Notes under the pieces: model-generated
What the model saw: the letters and a program-made list of their open reading frames with translations, nothing else
Databases searched by the model: none
Told to the model about the DNA's origin: nothing
DNA from: Burkholderiaceae bacterium
Lineage (GTDB): Bacteria; Pseudomonadota; Gammaproteobacteria; Burkholderiales; Burkholderiaceae_C
Assembly: GCA_024235995.1 (NCBI GenBank)
Contig: JACKLI010000001.1
Location: forward strand, 3,634,318 to 3,698,317
Direction: 5' to 3'
DNA: 64,000 bases
Position numbers and translations under genes: made by a program
Part shown: one piece after another, positions 53,862-62,690 of the stretch
Layout of the letters: each line of letters starts with the position of its first letter
Position numbering within the stretch: position 1 is the first letter of the stretch

Positions 53862-54119
53862 TCAGGCGCTCAGCAGCGGCAGCAGGCCGCCCGCGGCGTC
53901 CAGCGCCATCAGGTCGTCGCAGCCGCCCACGTGGGTGGCGCCGATGAAGATCTGCGGCACCGTGCGCCGCCCGGTGCGCTCCATCATGGCCAGGCGCTGC
54001 TCGGGCTGCAGGTCGACGCGGATTTCTTCGTAGTCGGTCACGCCGCGCGCGGCCAGCAGCTGCTTGGCGCGGATGCAGTAGGGGCAGGTGCCGGTGGTGT
54101 AGACGGTGATGTGGGGCAT
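53862..54119 (-). CDS. grxC: Glutaredoxin 3
   Basis: Monothiol/dithiol oxidoreductase of 85 aa with the active site TCPYC (about 12-16), TVPQIFIG cis-Pro motif and GGCDDLMALD at the end. Reduces disulfides with glutathione. Follows the rhodanese gene by 15 bases and precedes secB. Confidence 0.96.
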   Translation of the reverse strand: MPHITVYTTGTCPYCIRAKQLLAARGVTDYEEIRVDLQPEQRLAMMERTGRRTVPQIFIGATHVGGCDDLMALDAAGGLLPLLSA

Positions 54120-54134
54120 GGCGGGATGCTCGCT

Positions 54135-54542
54135 TCAGGACCGTTCCACCGGAAGGTTGGCCTCGCGCCAGCTCTTCATGCCGCCGGCCAGCACCTCGGC
54201 CTGCTCGTAGCCCAGCTTGCGCGCGATGGCCACCGCGCGGCGCGCCCGCACGCCCGAGGCGCACACCATGACCAGCGGCGTGGCCTTGTTCTTGACCGCG
54301 CCGGGCAGCTTGGCCTCCAGCTCGCCCATGGGGATGCTGCGCGCGCCGCCCACGTGGCCGGCCGCGAATTCGTCGGGCTGGCAGACGTCGATCACCACCG
54401 CCTTCTCGCGGTTGATGCGCTGCACCGCCGCCGCCGGCGACAGGCCCGCGCCGGCGCCGCCCTGCAGCATCGGCCAGGCGAGCATGCCGCCCGAAACCAG
54501 GGCCAGCAAGATCAGGGCCCAGTTGGCAATCACGAAATCCAC
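54135..54542 (-). CDS. Rhodanese-like domain protein, membrane-anchored
   Basis: Sulfurtransferase-like protein of 135 aa. Start is GTG 54542 with an AAGGA site eight bases before it (VDFVIANWALILLALVSGG). One N-terminal membrane helix, then a rhodanese domain with the active-site loop VMVCASGVRARRA (Cys in the CASGVR loop). Upstream ATG codons would extend through 40 unlikely residues. First gene before grxC-secB-gpsA. Confidence 0.88.
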   Translation of the reverse strand: MDFVIANWALILLALVSGGMLAWPMLQGGAGAGLSPAAAVQRINREKAVVIDVCQPDEFAAGHVGGARSIPMGELEAKLPGAVKNKATPLVMVCASGVRARRAVAIARKLGYEQAEVLAGGMKSWREANLPVERS

Positions 54543-54673
54543 GTTGAAAATCCTTTGAACAAGGGCGCCGGCTGGCGGCGCGGGGACAATCCGGCATTTT
54601 AGAATGGCGCATGGCCATCGTCCGCAGGCTCGGCGATGGCCTTTTCCATTCCCTGATTTCATCCCCCCGCCCC

Positions 54674-55417
54674 ATGCACAAGCTCGTCCTGATCCGCCAC
54701 GGCGAATCCACCTGGAACCTGGAAAACCGCTTCACCGGCTGGACCGACGTCGACCTGACGCCCACCGGCGTGGAGCAGGCGCGCCAGGCCGGCCGCCTGC
54801 TGAAGGCCGAGGGCTACGCGTTCGACCTGGCCTGCACCAGCGTGCTCAAGCGCGCCATCCGCACCCTGCACCTGACGCTGGACGAGATGGACCGCCTGTG
54901 GCTGCCCTCGCAAAAGCACTGGCGCCTGAACGAGCGCCACTACGGCGCGCTGCAGGGCCTGAACAAGGCCGAGACGGCCAAGAAGTTCGGCGAGGCGCAG
55001 GTGCTGACCTGGCGGCGCAGCTACGACACGCCGCCGCCCGCGCTGACGCCCGAGGACCCGCGCTGCGAGCGCGGCGACCCGCGCTACGCCCACCTGCAGC
55101 CCAGCGACGTGCCGCTGACCGAATGCCTGAAGGACACCGTGGCACGCGTGCTGCCGTACTGGAACGCGGTGCTGGCGCCCGAGATCCGCGCCGGCCGCCG
55201 CCTGGTGGTGGTGGCGCACGGCAACTCGATCCGCGCGCTGGTCAAGTACCTGGACGGCATCTCCGACGCCGACATCGTGGGGCTGAACATCCCCAACGGC
55301 ATCCCGCTGGTGTACGAGCTCGACGCCGACCTGCGACCGCTGCGCCACCACTACCTGGGCGACGCCCAGGCCGCCGAGCAGGCCGCCGCCGCGGTGGCGC
55401 AGCAGGGCCGCGGCTGA
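54674..55417 (+). CDS. gpmA: 2,3-bisphosphoglycerate-dependent phosphoglycerate mutase
   Basis: Glycolytic enzyme, 247 aa. Histidine phosphatase-superfamily signature LIRHGESTWN with phospho-His, then RHYGALQGLNKAETA, and VVVAHGNSIRAL for the second catalytic His. The full-length dPGM insertion (about 100-150) is present, distinguishing it from short phosphatases. Start ATG 54674; the longer frame to 54611 is less likely. Confidence 0.96.
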   Translation: MHKLVLIRHGESTWNLENRFTGWTDVDLTPTGVEQARQAGRLLKAEGYAFDLACTSVLKRAIRTLHLTLDEMDRLWLPSQKHWRLNERHYGALQGLNKAETAKKFGEAQVLTWRRSYDTPPPALTPEDPRCERGDPRYAHLQPSDVPLTECLKDTVARVLPYWNAVLAPEIRAGRRLVVVAHGNSIRALVKYLDGISDADIVGLNIPNGIPLVYELDADLRPLRHHYLGDAQAAEQAAAAVAQQGRG

Positions 55418-55517
55418 GCACGGCGCCACGGAACTTCCGCGCCCGGCGGCCACACCAAATCGAGCGGCCTCCCGAACCTTGTATATTGAGCGCTTGCGCC
55501 ACGAAAGCCCCGTCATC

Positions 55518-56954
55518 ATGAGTCAGAAATCCAAGATCGCCGGCTGGATCGCCGTGGGTGCGCTGGCCGGCGCGTTGACCACCGTTTCGCTGCAGACGGT
55601 GGCGCGCGGCACGCTGGCGCCCCTGCCGCTGGAGCAGCTGCAGCAGCTGGCCGCGGTGTTCAGCCTGATCAAGACCGACTACGTCGAGCCGGTGGACGAG
55701 AAAAAGCTCATCACCGACGCCATCTCGGGCATGGTGTCGGGGCTGGACCCGCACTCGCAGTATTTCGACAAGAAGTCGTTCAAGGAATTTCGCGAAGGCA
55801 CCACCGGCCGCTTCGTCGGCGTGGGCATCGAGATCACGCAGGAAGACGGCCTGGTCAAGGTGGTCTCGCCCATCGAGGGCTCGCCCGCCGACAAGGCCGG
55901 CCTGAAGTCGGGCGACCTGATCACCAAGGTGGACGACACCGCCGTCAAGGGCCTGTCGCTGAACGACGCCGTCAAGCGCATTCGCGGCGAACCGGGCACG
56001 CCGGTGCGCTTCACCGTCTGGCGCCGCGACGAGGACCGCACCTTCCCGGTCACCATCACGCGCGAGGAAATCCGCACCCAGTCGGTCAAGGGCAAGGTGA
56101 TGGAGCCGGGCTACGCCTGGATCCGGGTGTCGCAGTTCCAGGACCGCACGGTGGAGGACTTCGTCGCCAAGCTCGACGACATCTACAAGAAAGCCCCCAA
56201 CCTGAAGGGCCTGGTGCTCGACCTGCGCAACGACCCGGGCGGCCTGCTGGACGCCGCCGTGGCCGTGTCCGCCGCCTTCCTGCCCGAGGGCGCGACGGTG
56301 GTCACCACCAACGGCCAGATCGAGGAAAGCAAGGCCGCGTACAAGGCCGTGCCCGAGGACTACATGCGCCGGCGCGGCGCCGACCCGCTGGCCAGCCTGC
56401 CCGCGGCCGTCAAGAAAGTGCCGCTGGTGGTGCTGGTCAACGGCGGCTCGGCCTCGGCCAGCGAGATCGTGGCCGGCGCGCTGCAGGACAACAAGCGCGC
56501 CGTCATCATGGGCAGCCAGACCTTCGGCAAGGGCTCGGTGCAGACCGTGCGCCCGCTGGGCCCCGACACCGCGCTCAAGCTGACCACCGCGCGCTACTAC
56601 ACGCCCAGCGGCCGCACCATCCAGGCCAAGGGCATCGTGCCCGACATCATGGTCGACGACACCGCCGAGGGCAGCCCCTTTGCCGTGCTGCGCATGCGCG
56701 AGGCCGACCTGGAGCACCACCTGTCCGGCAGCGGCCCCGAGGTCAAGGACCCGGCCCTGACCAAGGAACGCGAGCAGGCCCTCAAGAAGCTCGAGACCGA
56801 GTCGCGCAAGACCGCCGCCGCAAGCCGCCCGCCCGAGTACGGCAGCGACAAGGACTTCCCGCTGGTGCAGGCCCTGGCCAAGCTCAAGGGCGAGCCGGTG
56901 AAGGTCAGCACCACGCTGGTCGAGCGCAAGGACGAGCAGCCCAAACCCGAATAA
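55518..56954 (+). CDS. C-terminal processing protease (S41 family)
   Basis: Periplasmic carboxyl-terminal processing protease, 478 aa. N-terminal signal/anchor helix (residues 6-25), PDZ domain (about 95-175, with IEGSPADKAGLKSGDLI), then the S41 catalytic core: Ser in VNGGSASASEIVAG (about 311) and Lys in SQTFGKGSVQTV (about 336). C-terminal basic coiled segment (430-478). Family of CtpA/Prc, trimming of periplasmic or envelope proteins. Starts 100 bases after gpmA. Confidence 0.94.
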   Translation: MSQKSKIAGWIAVGALAGALTTVSLQTVARGTLAPLPLEQLQQLAAVFSLIKTDYVEPVDEKKLITDAISGMVSGLDPHSQYFDKKSFKEFREGTTGRFVGVGIEITQEDGLVKVVSPIEGSPADKAGLKSGDLITKVDDTAVKGLSLNDAVKRIRGEPGTPVRFTVWRRDEDRTFPVTITREEIRTQSVKGKVMEPGYAWIRVSQFQDRTVEDFVAKLDDIYKKAPNLKGLVLDLRNDPGGLLDAAVAVSAAFLPEGATVVTTNGQIEESKAAYKAVPEDYMRRRGADPLASLPAAVKKVPLVVLVNGGSASASEIVAGALQDNKRAVIMGSQTFGKGSVQTVRPLGPDTALKLTTARYYTPSGRTIQAKGIVPDIMVDDTAEGSPFAVLRMREADLEHHLSGSGPEVKDPALTKEREQALKKLETESRKTAAASRPPEYGSDKDFPLVQALAKLKGEPVKVSTTLVERKDEQPKPE

Positions 56955-56989
56955 GCCCCGGGGCCGCCGCGCGGCCCGCCGGCGCCGCC

Positions 56990-57751
56990 ATGGACGACTC
57001 GCAACTGCTGCGCTACTCGCGCCATGTGCTGCTCGACGACATCGGCATCGAAGGCCAGCAGAAGCTGCTGGCCGCCCACGCGCTGATCCTGGGCGCCGGC
57101 GGCCTGGGCTCGCCGGTGGCGCTGTACCTGGCCAGTGCCGGCGTGGGCCAGCTGACCCTGATCGACGACGACACGGTCGATCTGACCAACCTGCAGCGTC
57201 AGATCATGCACACCACCGCCCGCGTCGGCCAGCCCAAGGTCGACTCGGCGCGCCAGGCCATCGAGGCCATCAACCCCGGCGTGCAGGTGCACACCGTGGC
57301 CCGGCGCGCCGACGCCGCGCTGCTGGACGCGCTGGTGCCCGCCGCCGACGTGGTGCTGGACTGCGGCGACAACTACGCCACGCGCCACGCGCTCAACGCC
57401 GCCTGCGTGCGCCACCGCAAGCCGCTGGTGTCGGGCGCGGCCATCGGCTTCGACGGCCAGGTGTCGGTGTACGACCCGCGCCGCGCCGACTCGCCCTGCT
57501 ACGCCTGCGTGTTTCCGCCCACGCAGACGGTGCCCGAGGTGGCCTGCGCCACTTCGGGCGTATTGGCGCCGCTGGTGGGGCTGGTGGGCAGCCTGCAGGC
57601 CGCCGAGGCCATCAAGCTGCTGTGCGGCATCGGCCAGCCGCTGGTGGGGCGCCTGCTGATGATCGACAGCCGGCAGGCCGAGTTCACCACCGTGCGGCTG
57701 CGCCGCCAAAGCGACTGCCCGGTCTGCCAGCCGCCGCCCGCCGCCGGTTGA
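56990..57751 (+). CDS. HesA/MoeB/ThiF family E1-like adenylyltransferase
   Basis: Ubiquitin-activating-like ATPase of 253 aa. Adenylation core GAGGLGSPVALYLASAGVG, Arg-finger region and RQIMHTTARVGQPKV, and zinc CxxC pairs in CYACVF and CPVC. Could be MoeB (molybdopterin synthase sulfurylase) or ThiF; no small sulfur carrier gene is adjacent, so the substrate protein is not shown. Start ATG 56990, 35 bases after the protease gene. Confidence 0.9.
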   Translation: MDDSQLLRYSRHVLLDDIGIEGQQKLLAAHALILGAGGLGSPVALYLASAGVGQLTLIDDDTVDLTNLQRQIMHTTARVGQPKVDSARQAIEAINPGVQVHTVARRADAALLDALVPAADVVLDCGDNYATRHALNAACVRHRKPLVSGAAIGFDGQVSVYDPRRADSPCYACVFPPTQTVPEVACATSGVLAPLVGLVGSLQAAEAIKLLCGIGQPLVGRLLMIDSRQAEFTTVRLRRQSDCPVCQPPPAAG

Positions 57752-57843
57752 AAAACCCGGCGCCGCCGCCAGCTGATGCAGGACGGCACCCATTGCCGCA
57801 GGTCAGGACGCCCAGCGGGCGCCCGTCTTTCAGGAGCCACCGC

Positions 57844-58167
57844 ATGAACCCCGATCCATCCACCCCATCCGACGCCGACGCGTCCCGCCCGCGCATCCAC
57901 GACGCGCTGGACAAGGCCAACACCCGGCTGCGCCAGATGCTCGACGAGCTGCAGCCCACGGTCGACTCGCTGTCGGCCCAGGCGCGCGAGCTGGCCGGCC
58001 GCGGCCGGGCGGCGGCCGCCGACGCCCGCACGCAGGCGCGTGACAAGCTCTCCGGCGTGGCCAGCCAGACCAGCGCCTACGTGGCCGAAAAGCCGCTCCA
58101 GTCCATGGCCATCGCTGCCGCCGCGGGCGCCGCGCTGGCGCTGCTGCTGGGCCGCCGCAAACGCTGA
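57844..58167 (+). CDS. DUF883-like (ElaB/YgaM-type) membrane-anchored protein
   Basis: Protein of 107 aa with an acidic, hydrophilic N-terminus, a coiled-coil-like helix (LRQMLDELQPTVDSLSAQARELAGRGRAAAADAR in pieces) and a C-terminal membrane helix (SMAIAAAAGAALALLLG) followed by RRKR. Design matches ribosome- or envelope-associated DUF883 proteins. Start ATG 57844; the longer open frame to 57622 is not used. Confidence 0.78.
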   Translation: MNPDPSTPSDADASRPRIHDALDKANTRLRQMLDELQPTVDSLSAQARELAGRGRAAAADARTQARDKLSGVASQTSAYVAEKPLQSMAIAAAAGAALALLLGRRKR

Positions 58168-58217
58168 AGTACAGTCAAGACGTTCGTCCCAAAAATCCAG
58201 CACCCAAGGAGCTCACC

Positions 58218-58535
58218 ATGCACGCTGTCCGCACCCTGATCATCGCCGCCGCCATGGGCGTGACCCTGGCCACTGCCACCACCGGCTGCTCCGTCGTGCG
58301 CGGCCAGGAATCGGCCGGCGCCTACGTCGACGATTCGGCCATCACCACCGAAGTCAAGGCCAAGTTCGTGGCCGACAAGCAGGTCGACGCCGGCGCCATC
58401 AACGTGCAGACCCTGCACGGCGAAGTGGCCCTGAGCGGATTTGCCAAGAGCGCGGCCGAGCGCGCCCGCGCCGAGGAAATCGCCCGCGCCGTCAAGGGCG
58501 TGCGCACCGTGCGCAACAACCTGGTGGTGCGTTAA
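58218..58535 (+). CDS. BON-domain lipoprotein
   Basis: Small periplasmic lipoprotein of 105 aa; lipobox ATTGCS, then one BON domain with DDSAITTEVKAKFVAD, GEVALSGFAKSAAE and RTVRNNLVVR (family typical). BON domains bind phospholipids or stabilise envelope under stress. The stop overlaps the convergent LysR stop by two bases (TAA/TTA). Confidence 0.9.
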   Translation: MHAVRTLIIAAAMGVTLATATTGCSVVRGQESAGAYVDDSAITTEVKAKFVADKQVDAGAINVQTLHGEVALSGFAKSAAERARAEEIARAVKGVRTVRNNLVVR

Positions 58536-59521
58536 GAAGCCGCCGCGCTCACGGCCGCGACCGGCGCGGCGCGCCACAAGGCCAGCATCTCGCGCAGCAG
58601 CAGCGGCGCTCTCTCGCGGTGGTATACGGCGCCCAATGGCGCCAGGGACCGCTGCGCCGGATCCACCCGAACATCCAGCATCTGGATGCCGCCCGCATCC
58701 TGAGCCTGGACCAGCCCATGCGCGATGCTGCGCGGCACCAGCCCCAAGGCCTGGGGCTGGCCCAGCAACCCCCGCAGCACCGGCAGCGACACGGTGGCCA
58801 CCGGAAACCACTGTGCCTGCGGCAACTGAGCCAGCACCACGCGCTCGAAGATGTCGCGCACGGCGATGTTGGAAATGGGCAAGACCCAGCGCGTGTCGCC
58901 CAGCGCGGCCAGTGGCACCCGGCGGCTCGTTGCCAGCGGGTGGCGGGCGGCGACGACGAACACGGCCTCGTCGGCCAGAAGGGACTCGAACACGAAGGGC
59001 TCGGGCAGCTGCGATGGCTGGCGGCAGAACACGGCATCCAGTCCATCGCTGATGAGCAGCGGCAGCAGGCGAGGGCCTTCCGCCTCCTTCAGGTCAACGT
59101 GCACCTGCGGATGCCGGGTGCAGAAGCGGGTCAGCAACGGCGCCACAATGGCGTGCGCGGCCGCCGGAATGGCTCCCAGCCGCAGCGCCCCGGATGCTCC
59201 CAGGCGAATGGCGGCCAGGGTCTGCGCGGCGTCCTCCAGCTCGCTCAGCATGCCACGCGCCGCATCGATCAGGGCCTGACCCGCCGGCGTGGGCCGAATG
59301 CCGCGTGCGTGGCGCTCGAACAGGCGCAGGCCCAGCACCCGCTCCAACTCGGCCAGCGCCTGCGTGGCCGCCGACTGGCTCATGTCCAGCTGCACCGAGG
59401 CCCGCACGACCGAGCCGCACTCATGCAAGGCCAGCAGCAACTGCAGCTGGCGCAACCGCGCGTGCCGCGCCAGGCGTGCAAACAGCACACGGCCTTCGGG
59501 AAACCCATCGGAATGGTCCAT
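58532..59521 (-). CDS. LysR-family transcriptional regulator
   Basis: Regulator of 329 aa from ATG 59521 (59530 and 59572 are alternatives). HTH in ECGSVVRASVQLDMSQSAATQALAELE (about 34-60), effector domain from LRLGAIPAAAHAIVAPLL. Diverges from the Bug/M20 pair to the right, so it probably controls it. The start cannot be decided: no clear ribosome site separates the options. Confidence 0.9.
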   Translation of the reverse strand: MDHSDGFPEGRVLFARLARHARLRQLQLLLALHECGSVVRASVQLDMSQSAATQALAELERVLGLRLFERHARGIRPTPAGQALIDAARGMLSELEDAAQTLAAIRLGASGALRLGAIPAAAHAIVAPLLTRFCTRHPQVHVDLKEAEGPRLLPLLISDGLDAVFCRQPSQLPEPFVFESLLADEAVFVVAARHPLATSRRVPLAALGDTRWVLPISNIAVRDIFERVVLAQLPQAQWFPVATVSLPVLRGLLGQPQALGLVPRSIAHGLVQAQDAGGIQMLDVRVDPAQRSLAPLGAVYHRERAPLLLREMLALWRAAPVAAVSAAAS

Positions 59522-59659
59522 GGAGGGCATGGCAAGCGTATCGAATGGCTCAGGCCTCCAGTATGCAGCCATCGGCCAGCCTTATAGCTCACCGCCAAAA
59601 CCGCACCCTCGGCCGGGCCCGGCCTTCTACAGTTGCCGCATCATTCCAAGGAGACCGCC

Positions 59660-60667
59660 ATGTTCACCACACCATCTCGCCGATACGTCCTCAAAGCCAC
59701 GGCCATCGCCGCCTTCGGCGTCGCCGCCGCACTGACCCTGCCGCACGCCGCGCACGCCGCCGACGCCTGGCCCAGCAAGCCCATCAAGCTGGTCGTGCCT
59801 TTTGCCGCCGGCGGCTCCACCGACGTCGTGGCGCGCGTGTTTGCCGAAGGGCTGCGCCAAACGCTCAAGCAACCCGTGGTGGTGGACAACAGGGCCGGCG
59901 CCGGCGGTCTCATGGGCACCGAGGCCGTGGCCCAGGCGGCGCCCGATGGCTACACCGTGGGCATGGCCACCGTCAGCACCATGACCATCAACCCGCTGCT
60001 GTTCAAGCGCGCCGAGAGCCTGGGCGCCAAGCTGACGCCGGTGGCTCAGCTGGTGACCATGCCCTCCGTGTACATGGTGCACCCCAAGCTGGGCGTGAAG
60101 ACGTTCGAGGAATTCCTGGCCAAGGTCAAGGCCGAGCCAGGCAAGATCAGCGGCGCCGTGCCGGGCCTGGGCACGCTGGGCCACCTCATGCTGGCCTCGT
60201 TCAACGAGACGCTCAAGACCGACATCCTGATCGTGCCCTACCGTGGCAGCGGCCCGGCGCTGAACGACGCGCTGGCCGGCATGGTGCAGCTGATGCCCGA
60301 CCAGTTGCCTTCGGCCATGCCGCACATCAAGGACGGCCAGCTGATCCCGATCGCGCAGGCCGCCAATGGCCGTTCGCCCGACCTGCCCAACGTGCCCACC
60401 TTCAAGGAACTTGGCTACGACGGGTTGAACCAGCTGGGCATCAGCTGGTTCGGCATCGTCGTACCCAAGGACACGCCGGCACCCATCGTCCAGCGCCTGC
60501 GGCAGGCTTCGCTGGAGGCGGTGCAGTTGCCCGACGTGAAGGAGCACCTGCGCAAGCTGGGCGCCACGCCCACCAGGATGGACCAGGGCCAGTTTGCCGC
60601 CGAGATCACGGCGGAGATCCAGCGCAACAAGGCCCTGTTGGACAAGGCCGGCGTCAAGCCGGAATGA
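59660..60667 (+). CDS. Bug-family (TctC) periplasmic substrate-binding protein
   Basis: Receptor of 335 aa, start ATG 59660 with AAGGAGA site. Tat-like or Sec signal (RRYVLKATAIAAFGVAA ... HAAHAAD). Features: IKLVVPFAAGGSTDVVAR, DNRAGAGGLMGTEAVAQA and IVPYRGSGPALNDAL. Followed 13 bases later by an M20 amidohydrolase gene and preceded by a divergent LysR gene, so it is a single binding-protein/hydrolase module. No TctAB genes. Confidence 0.9.
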   Translation: MFTTPSRRYVLKATAIAAFGVAAALTLPHAAHAADAWPSKPIKLVVPFAAGGSTDVVARVFAEGLRQTLKQPVVVDNRAGAGGLMGTEAVAQAAPDGYTVGMATVSTMTINPLLFKRAESLGAKLTPVAQLVTMPSVYMVHPKLGVKTFEEFLAKVKAEPGKISGAVPGLGTLGHLMLASFNETLKTDILIVPYRGSGPALNDALAGMVQLMPDQLPSAMPHIKDGQLIPIAQAANGRSPDLPNVPTFKELGYDGLNQLGISWFGIVVPKDTPAPIVQRLRQASLEAVQLPDVKEHLRKLGATPTRMDQGQFAAEITAEIQRNKALLDKAGVKPE

Positions 60668-60680
60668 GCGCGGCACAAGC

Positions 60681-62099
60681 ATGACCGAACTGCAAGACTT
60701 CTTCACGCGCGAGACGCCGCGCATGACCGCGCTGGCCGACCGGATCTGGAAACTGGCCGAGCTGCGTTACGCCGAGACCGCCTCGGCCCAGCTGCACATG
60801 GACGCGTTGGCCAGCTCGGGCTTTCGCATCACCCGCAACGTGGCGGACATCCCCACGGCCTTCATGGCCGAATGGGGCGACACCGGGCCGGTGCTCGCCT
60901 TCCTGGGCGAATACGACGCGCTGTCGGGCCTGAACCAGCAAAGCGGCGCCCTGGTGTGCACGCCCTCGGTCGACAGCCCCGGCCTGGCCGGCCACGGCTG
61001 TGGCCACCACCTGCTGGGCACCTCGGCCCATTTCGCGGCCATCGCGCTGCAGGCGCACCTGCAGGCCAGCGGCCAGAAGGCGCGCGTGCGCTACTACGGC
61101 TGCCCGGCCGAGGAAGGCGGCTCCGGCAAGACCTTCATGGCACGCGCCGGCGTGTTCGACGACGTGGACGTGGCGCTGACCTGGCACCCGGCCAGCTTTT
61201 CCGGCGTGTTCAGCCAGAGCACGCTGGCCAACATCCAGGCCCGGTTCATCTTCCACGGCAAGGCCTCGCACGCCGCGCAGTCGCCGCATCTGGGACGCAG
61301 CGCGCTGGACGCGGTGGAGCTCATGAACGTGGGCGTGAACTACCTGCGCGAGCACATGCCGCCCGACGCCCGCGTGCACTACGCGGTGACGGATGCCGGC
61401 GGCACCTCGCCCAACGTGGTGCAGGCGCGCGCCGAGGTGCTCTACCTCATCCGTGCCGTGCGCAACGACGAGGCCACTGCGCTGTACGAGCGGGTGCAGA
61501 ACGTGGCGCGCGGCGCCGCGTTGATGACCGACTGCCAAGTCGACATTGTGTTCGACAAGGCCTGCTCCAACCTGCTGCAAAACGCCACGCTGAACCAGGT
61601 GATGTACGCCAAGTTGCAGGCCGAAGGCGCGCTGAAGGTGAGCACGGCCGAGCAAACCAGGGCCGTCGACTTCCAGGCCACGCTGACCGCCAGCGACATC
61701 GACGCCGTCAGCCGCCCGCTGGCCAGCGTGCTGCGCGGCAAGGCGCCGGCCGTGTTCGAGGGCGTGGCGCCTTACGACGCCAGCGTGAACGACGTGCTGT
61801 ACGGCTCCACCGACGTGGCCGACGTGAGCTGGATCACCCCCACGGCGCAGGCCTGGGTGGCCTGCTTCGCCTTCGGCACGCCCATGCACTCGTGGCAACT
61901 GGTGTCACAGGGCCAGTCCGGCCTGGCGCATGCCGGCATGGTGCGCGCGGCGCGCGTGCTCGCGGCCACCGCCATCGAGCTGGTGGCCCGGCCCGAACTG
62001 ATTGCCCAGGCCAAGGCGGAACTGCTGGAGCGCCGGCAGGGCAAGCCTTACCAGTGCCCGATACCGGCGGACGTGCCGCTGCCGTTCCTGCGCGCCTGA
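60681..62099 (+). CDS. M20 family amidohydrolase, AbgB-like
   Basis: Zinc-dependent amidohydrolase of 472 aa, cytosolic (no signal). M20 motifs: LGEYDAL, HGCGHHLLGTSAHFAA (zinc Cys/His region of the M20D group), EEGGSGKTFMARAG and the later CFAFGTPMHSWQ. Closest named group is AbgB (p-aminobenzoyl-glutamate hydrolase subunit B) or related aminoacylases; substrate not determined. Forms a module with the Bug protein directly upstream. Confidence 0.9.
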   Translation: MTELQDFFTRETPRMTALADRIWKLAELRYAETASAQLHMDALASSGFRITRNVADIPTAFMAEWGDTGPVLAFLGEYDALSGLNQQSGALVCTPSVDSPGLAGHGCGHHLLGTSAHFAAIALQAHLQASGQKARVRYYGCPAEEGGSGKTFMARAGVFDDVDVALTWHPASFSGVFSQSTLANIQARFIFHGKASHAAQSPHLGRSALDAVELMNVGVNYLREHMPPDARVHYAVTDAGGTSPNVVQARAEVLYLIRAVRNDEATALYERVQNVARGAALMTDCQVDIVFDKACSNLLQNATLNQVMYAKLQAEGALKVSTAEQTRAVDFQATLTASDIDAVSRPLASVLRGKAPAVFEGVAPYDASVNDVLYGSTDVADVSWITPTAQAWVACFAFGTPMHSWQLVSQGQSGLAHAGMVRAARVLAATAIELVARPELIAQAKAELLERRQGKPYQCPIPADVPLPFLRA

Positions 62100-62341
62100 T
62101 GCTTGCCGTCGTGCCAGCCCTGCCGGCGCGGCGGCCGCGCCGGCACCTGGCATGAACCGACAGGTACCGGGAGCAGGTCCGTTCAGACGTTGAACAGGAA
62201 GTTTAGCCGAAAAGCGTGTGTGGTAGCGGCATTGTCTCTGTTATCACTCATCTTGTAGTCACTTCCATATACACTTTGGCCGCTGCTACCCGGAGCGAGG
62301 CCCGTGCATCGCTTGCCTGTCCTGCATCGCAGCCGTCGGAT

Positions 62342-62371
62342 TTTTTGCTGCAAAAATTCCCTTCTGGGAAT
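62342..62371. promoter_or_regulatory. Two adjacent palindromes upstream of alpA
   Basis: TTTTTGC T GCAAAAA (7-bp arms) directly followed by ATTCCC TTCT GGGAAT (6-bp arms). Located 70-99 bases before the alpA start; could be operator or excision sites of the element. Not checked against a known motif. Confidence 0.45.
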
Positions 62372-62426
62372 CCGTGACCGCTGCCGGGTCGCCATCTGAA
62401 ACTTCCTGCATCGACTTTCAATGTGC

Positions 62427-62437
62427 AGGAGGTGAGG
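62427..62437 (+). promoter_or_regulatory. Ribosome binding site of alpA
   Basis: AGGAGGTGAGG, eight bases from AGGAGG to ATG 62441; its position settles the start of the small AlpA gene against the upstream GTG at 62423. Confidence 0.8.
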
Positions 62438-62440
62438 ACG

Positions 62441-62653
62441 ATGAAAATTCTACGCCGCAAGGCCGTCTGCGAAAAGCTTGGCGGTATCAACGACGTAACG
62501 CTCTGGCGGATCACACGCGATGATCCGACATTCCCGGTATGCATCCAGATCAACAAGCGGGTTGTCGGATGGCTGGAGCACGAGATTGATACATGGCTTG
62601 GACAGAAGGCCGCTGCCGCCCGCACTGCCAGCAACAACGCTGTCCATCCCTGA
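62441..62653 (+). CDS. AlpA-family helix-turn-helix regulator
   Basis: Small DNA-binding protein of 70 aa with the AlpA (PF05930) plan: VCEKLGGINDVTLWRITRDD and the wing GWLEHEIDTWL. AlpA proteins regulate or act as excisionases in prophages and integrative elements. Strong ribosome site; RepA-like gene starts 38 bases on. Marks the mobile edge of the window. Confidence 0.85.
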   Translation: MKILRRKAVCEKLGGINDVTLWRITRDDPTFPVCIQINKRVVGWLEHEIDTWLGQKAAAARTASNNAVHP

Positions 62654-62690
62654 TCGCCGCGATCTCGCAGGTCAAGGTCAGGACTTGGCG

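Larger units (their letters stand above)
62100..62440. other. Gene-free stretch and left edge of the low-GC element
   Basis: 341 bp without a convincing gene. Base composition drops visibly after about 62180. On the minus strand, 62183 to about 62290 reads as a short peptide ending THAFRLNFLFNV, which resembles the C-terminus of an outer-membrane barrel; it may be a remnant of a gene cut by the element (low confidence). Two palindromes lie at 62342-62356 and 62356-62371. Confidence 0.4.

Noticed and set aside
62100..62440. CRISPR array or small RNA in the gene-free stretch
   Set aside because: No regularly spaced repeats and no T-run hairpin; only two short palindromes.
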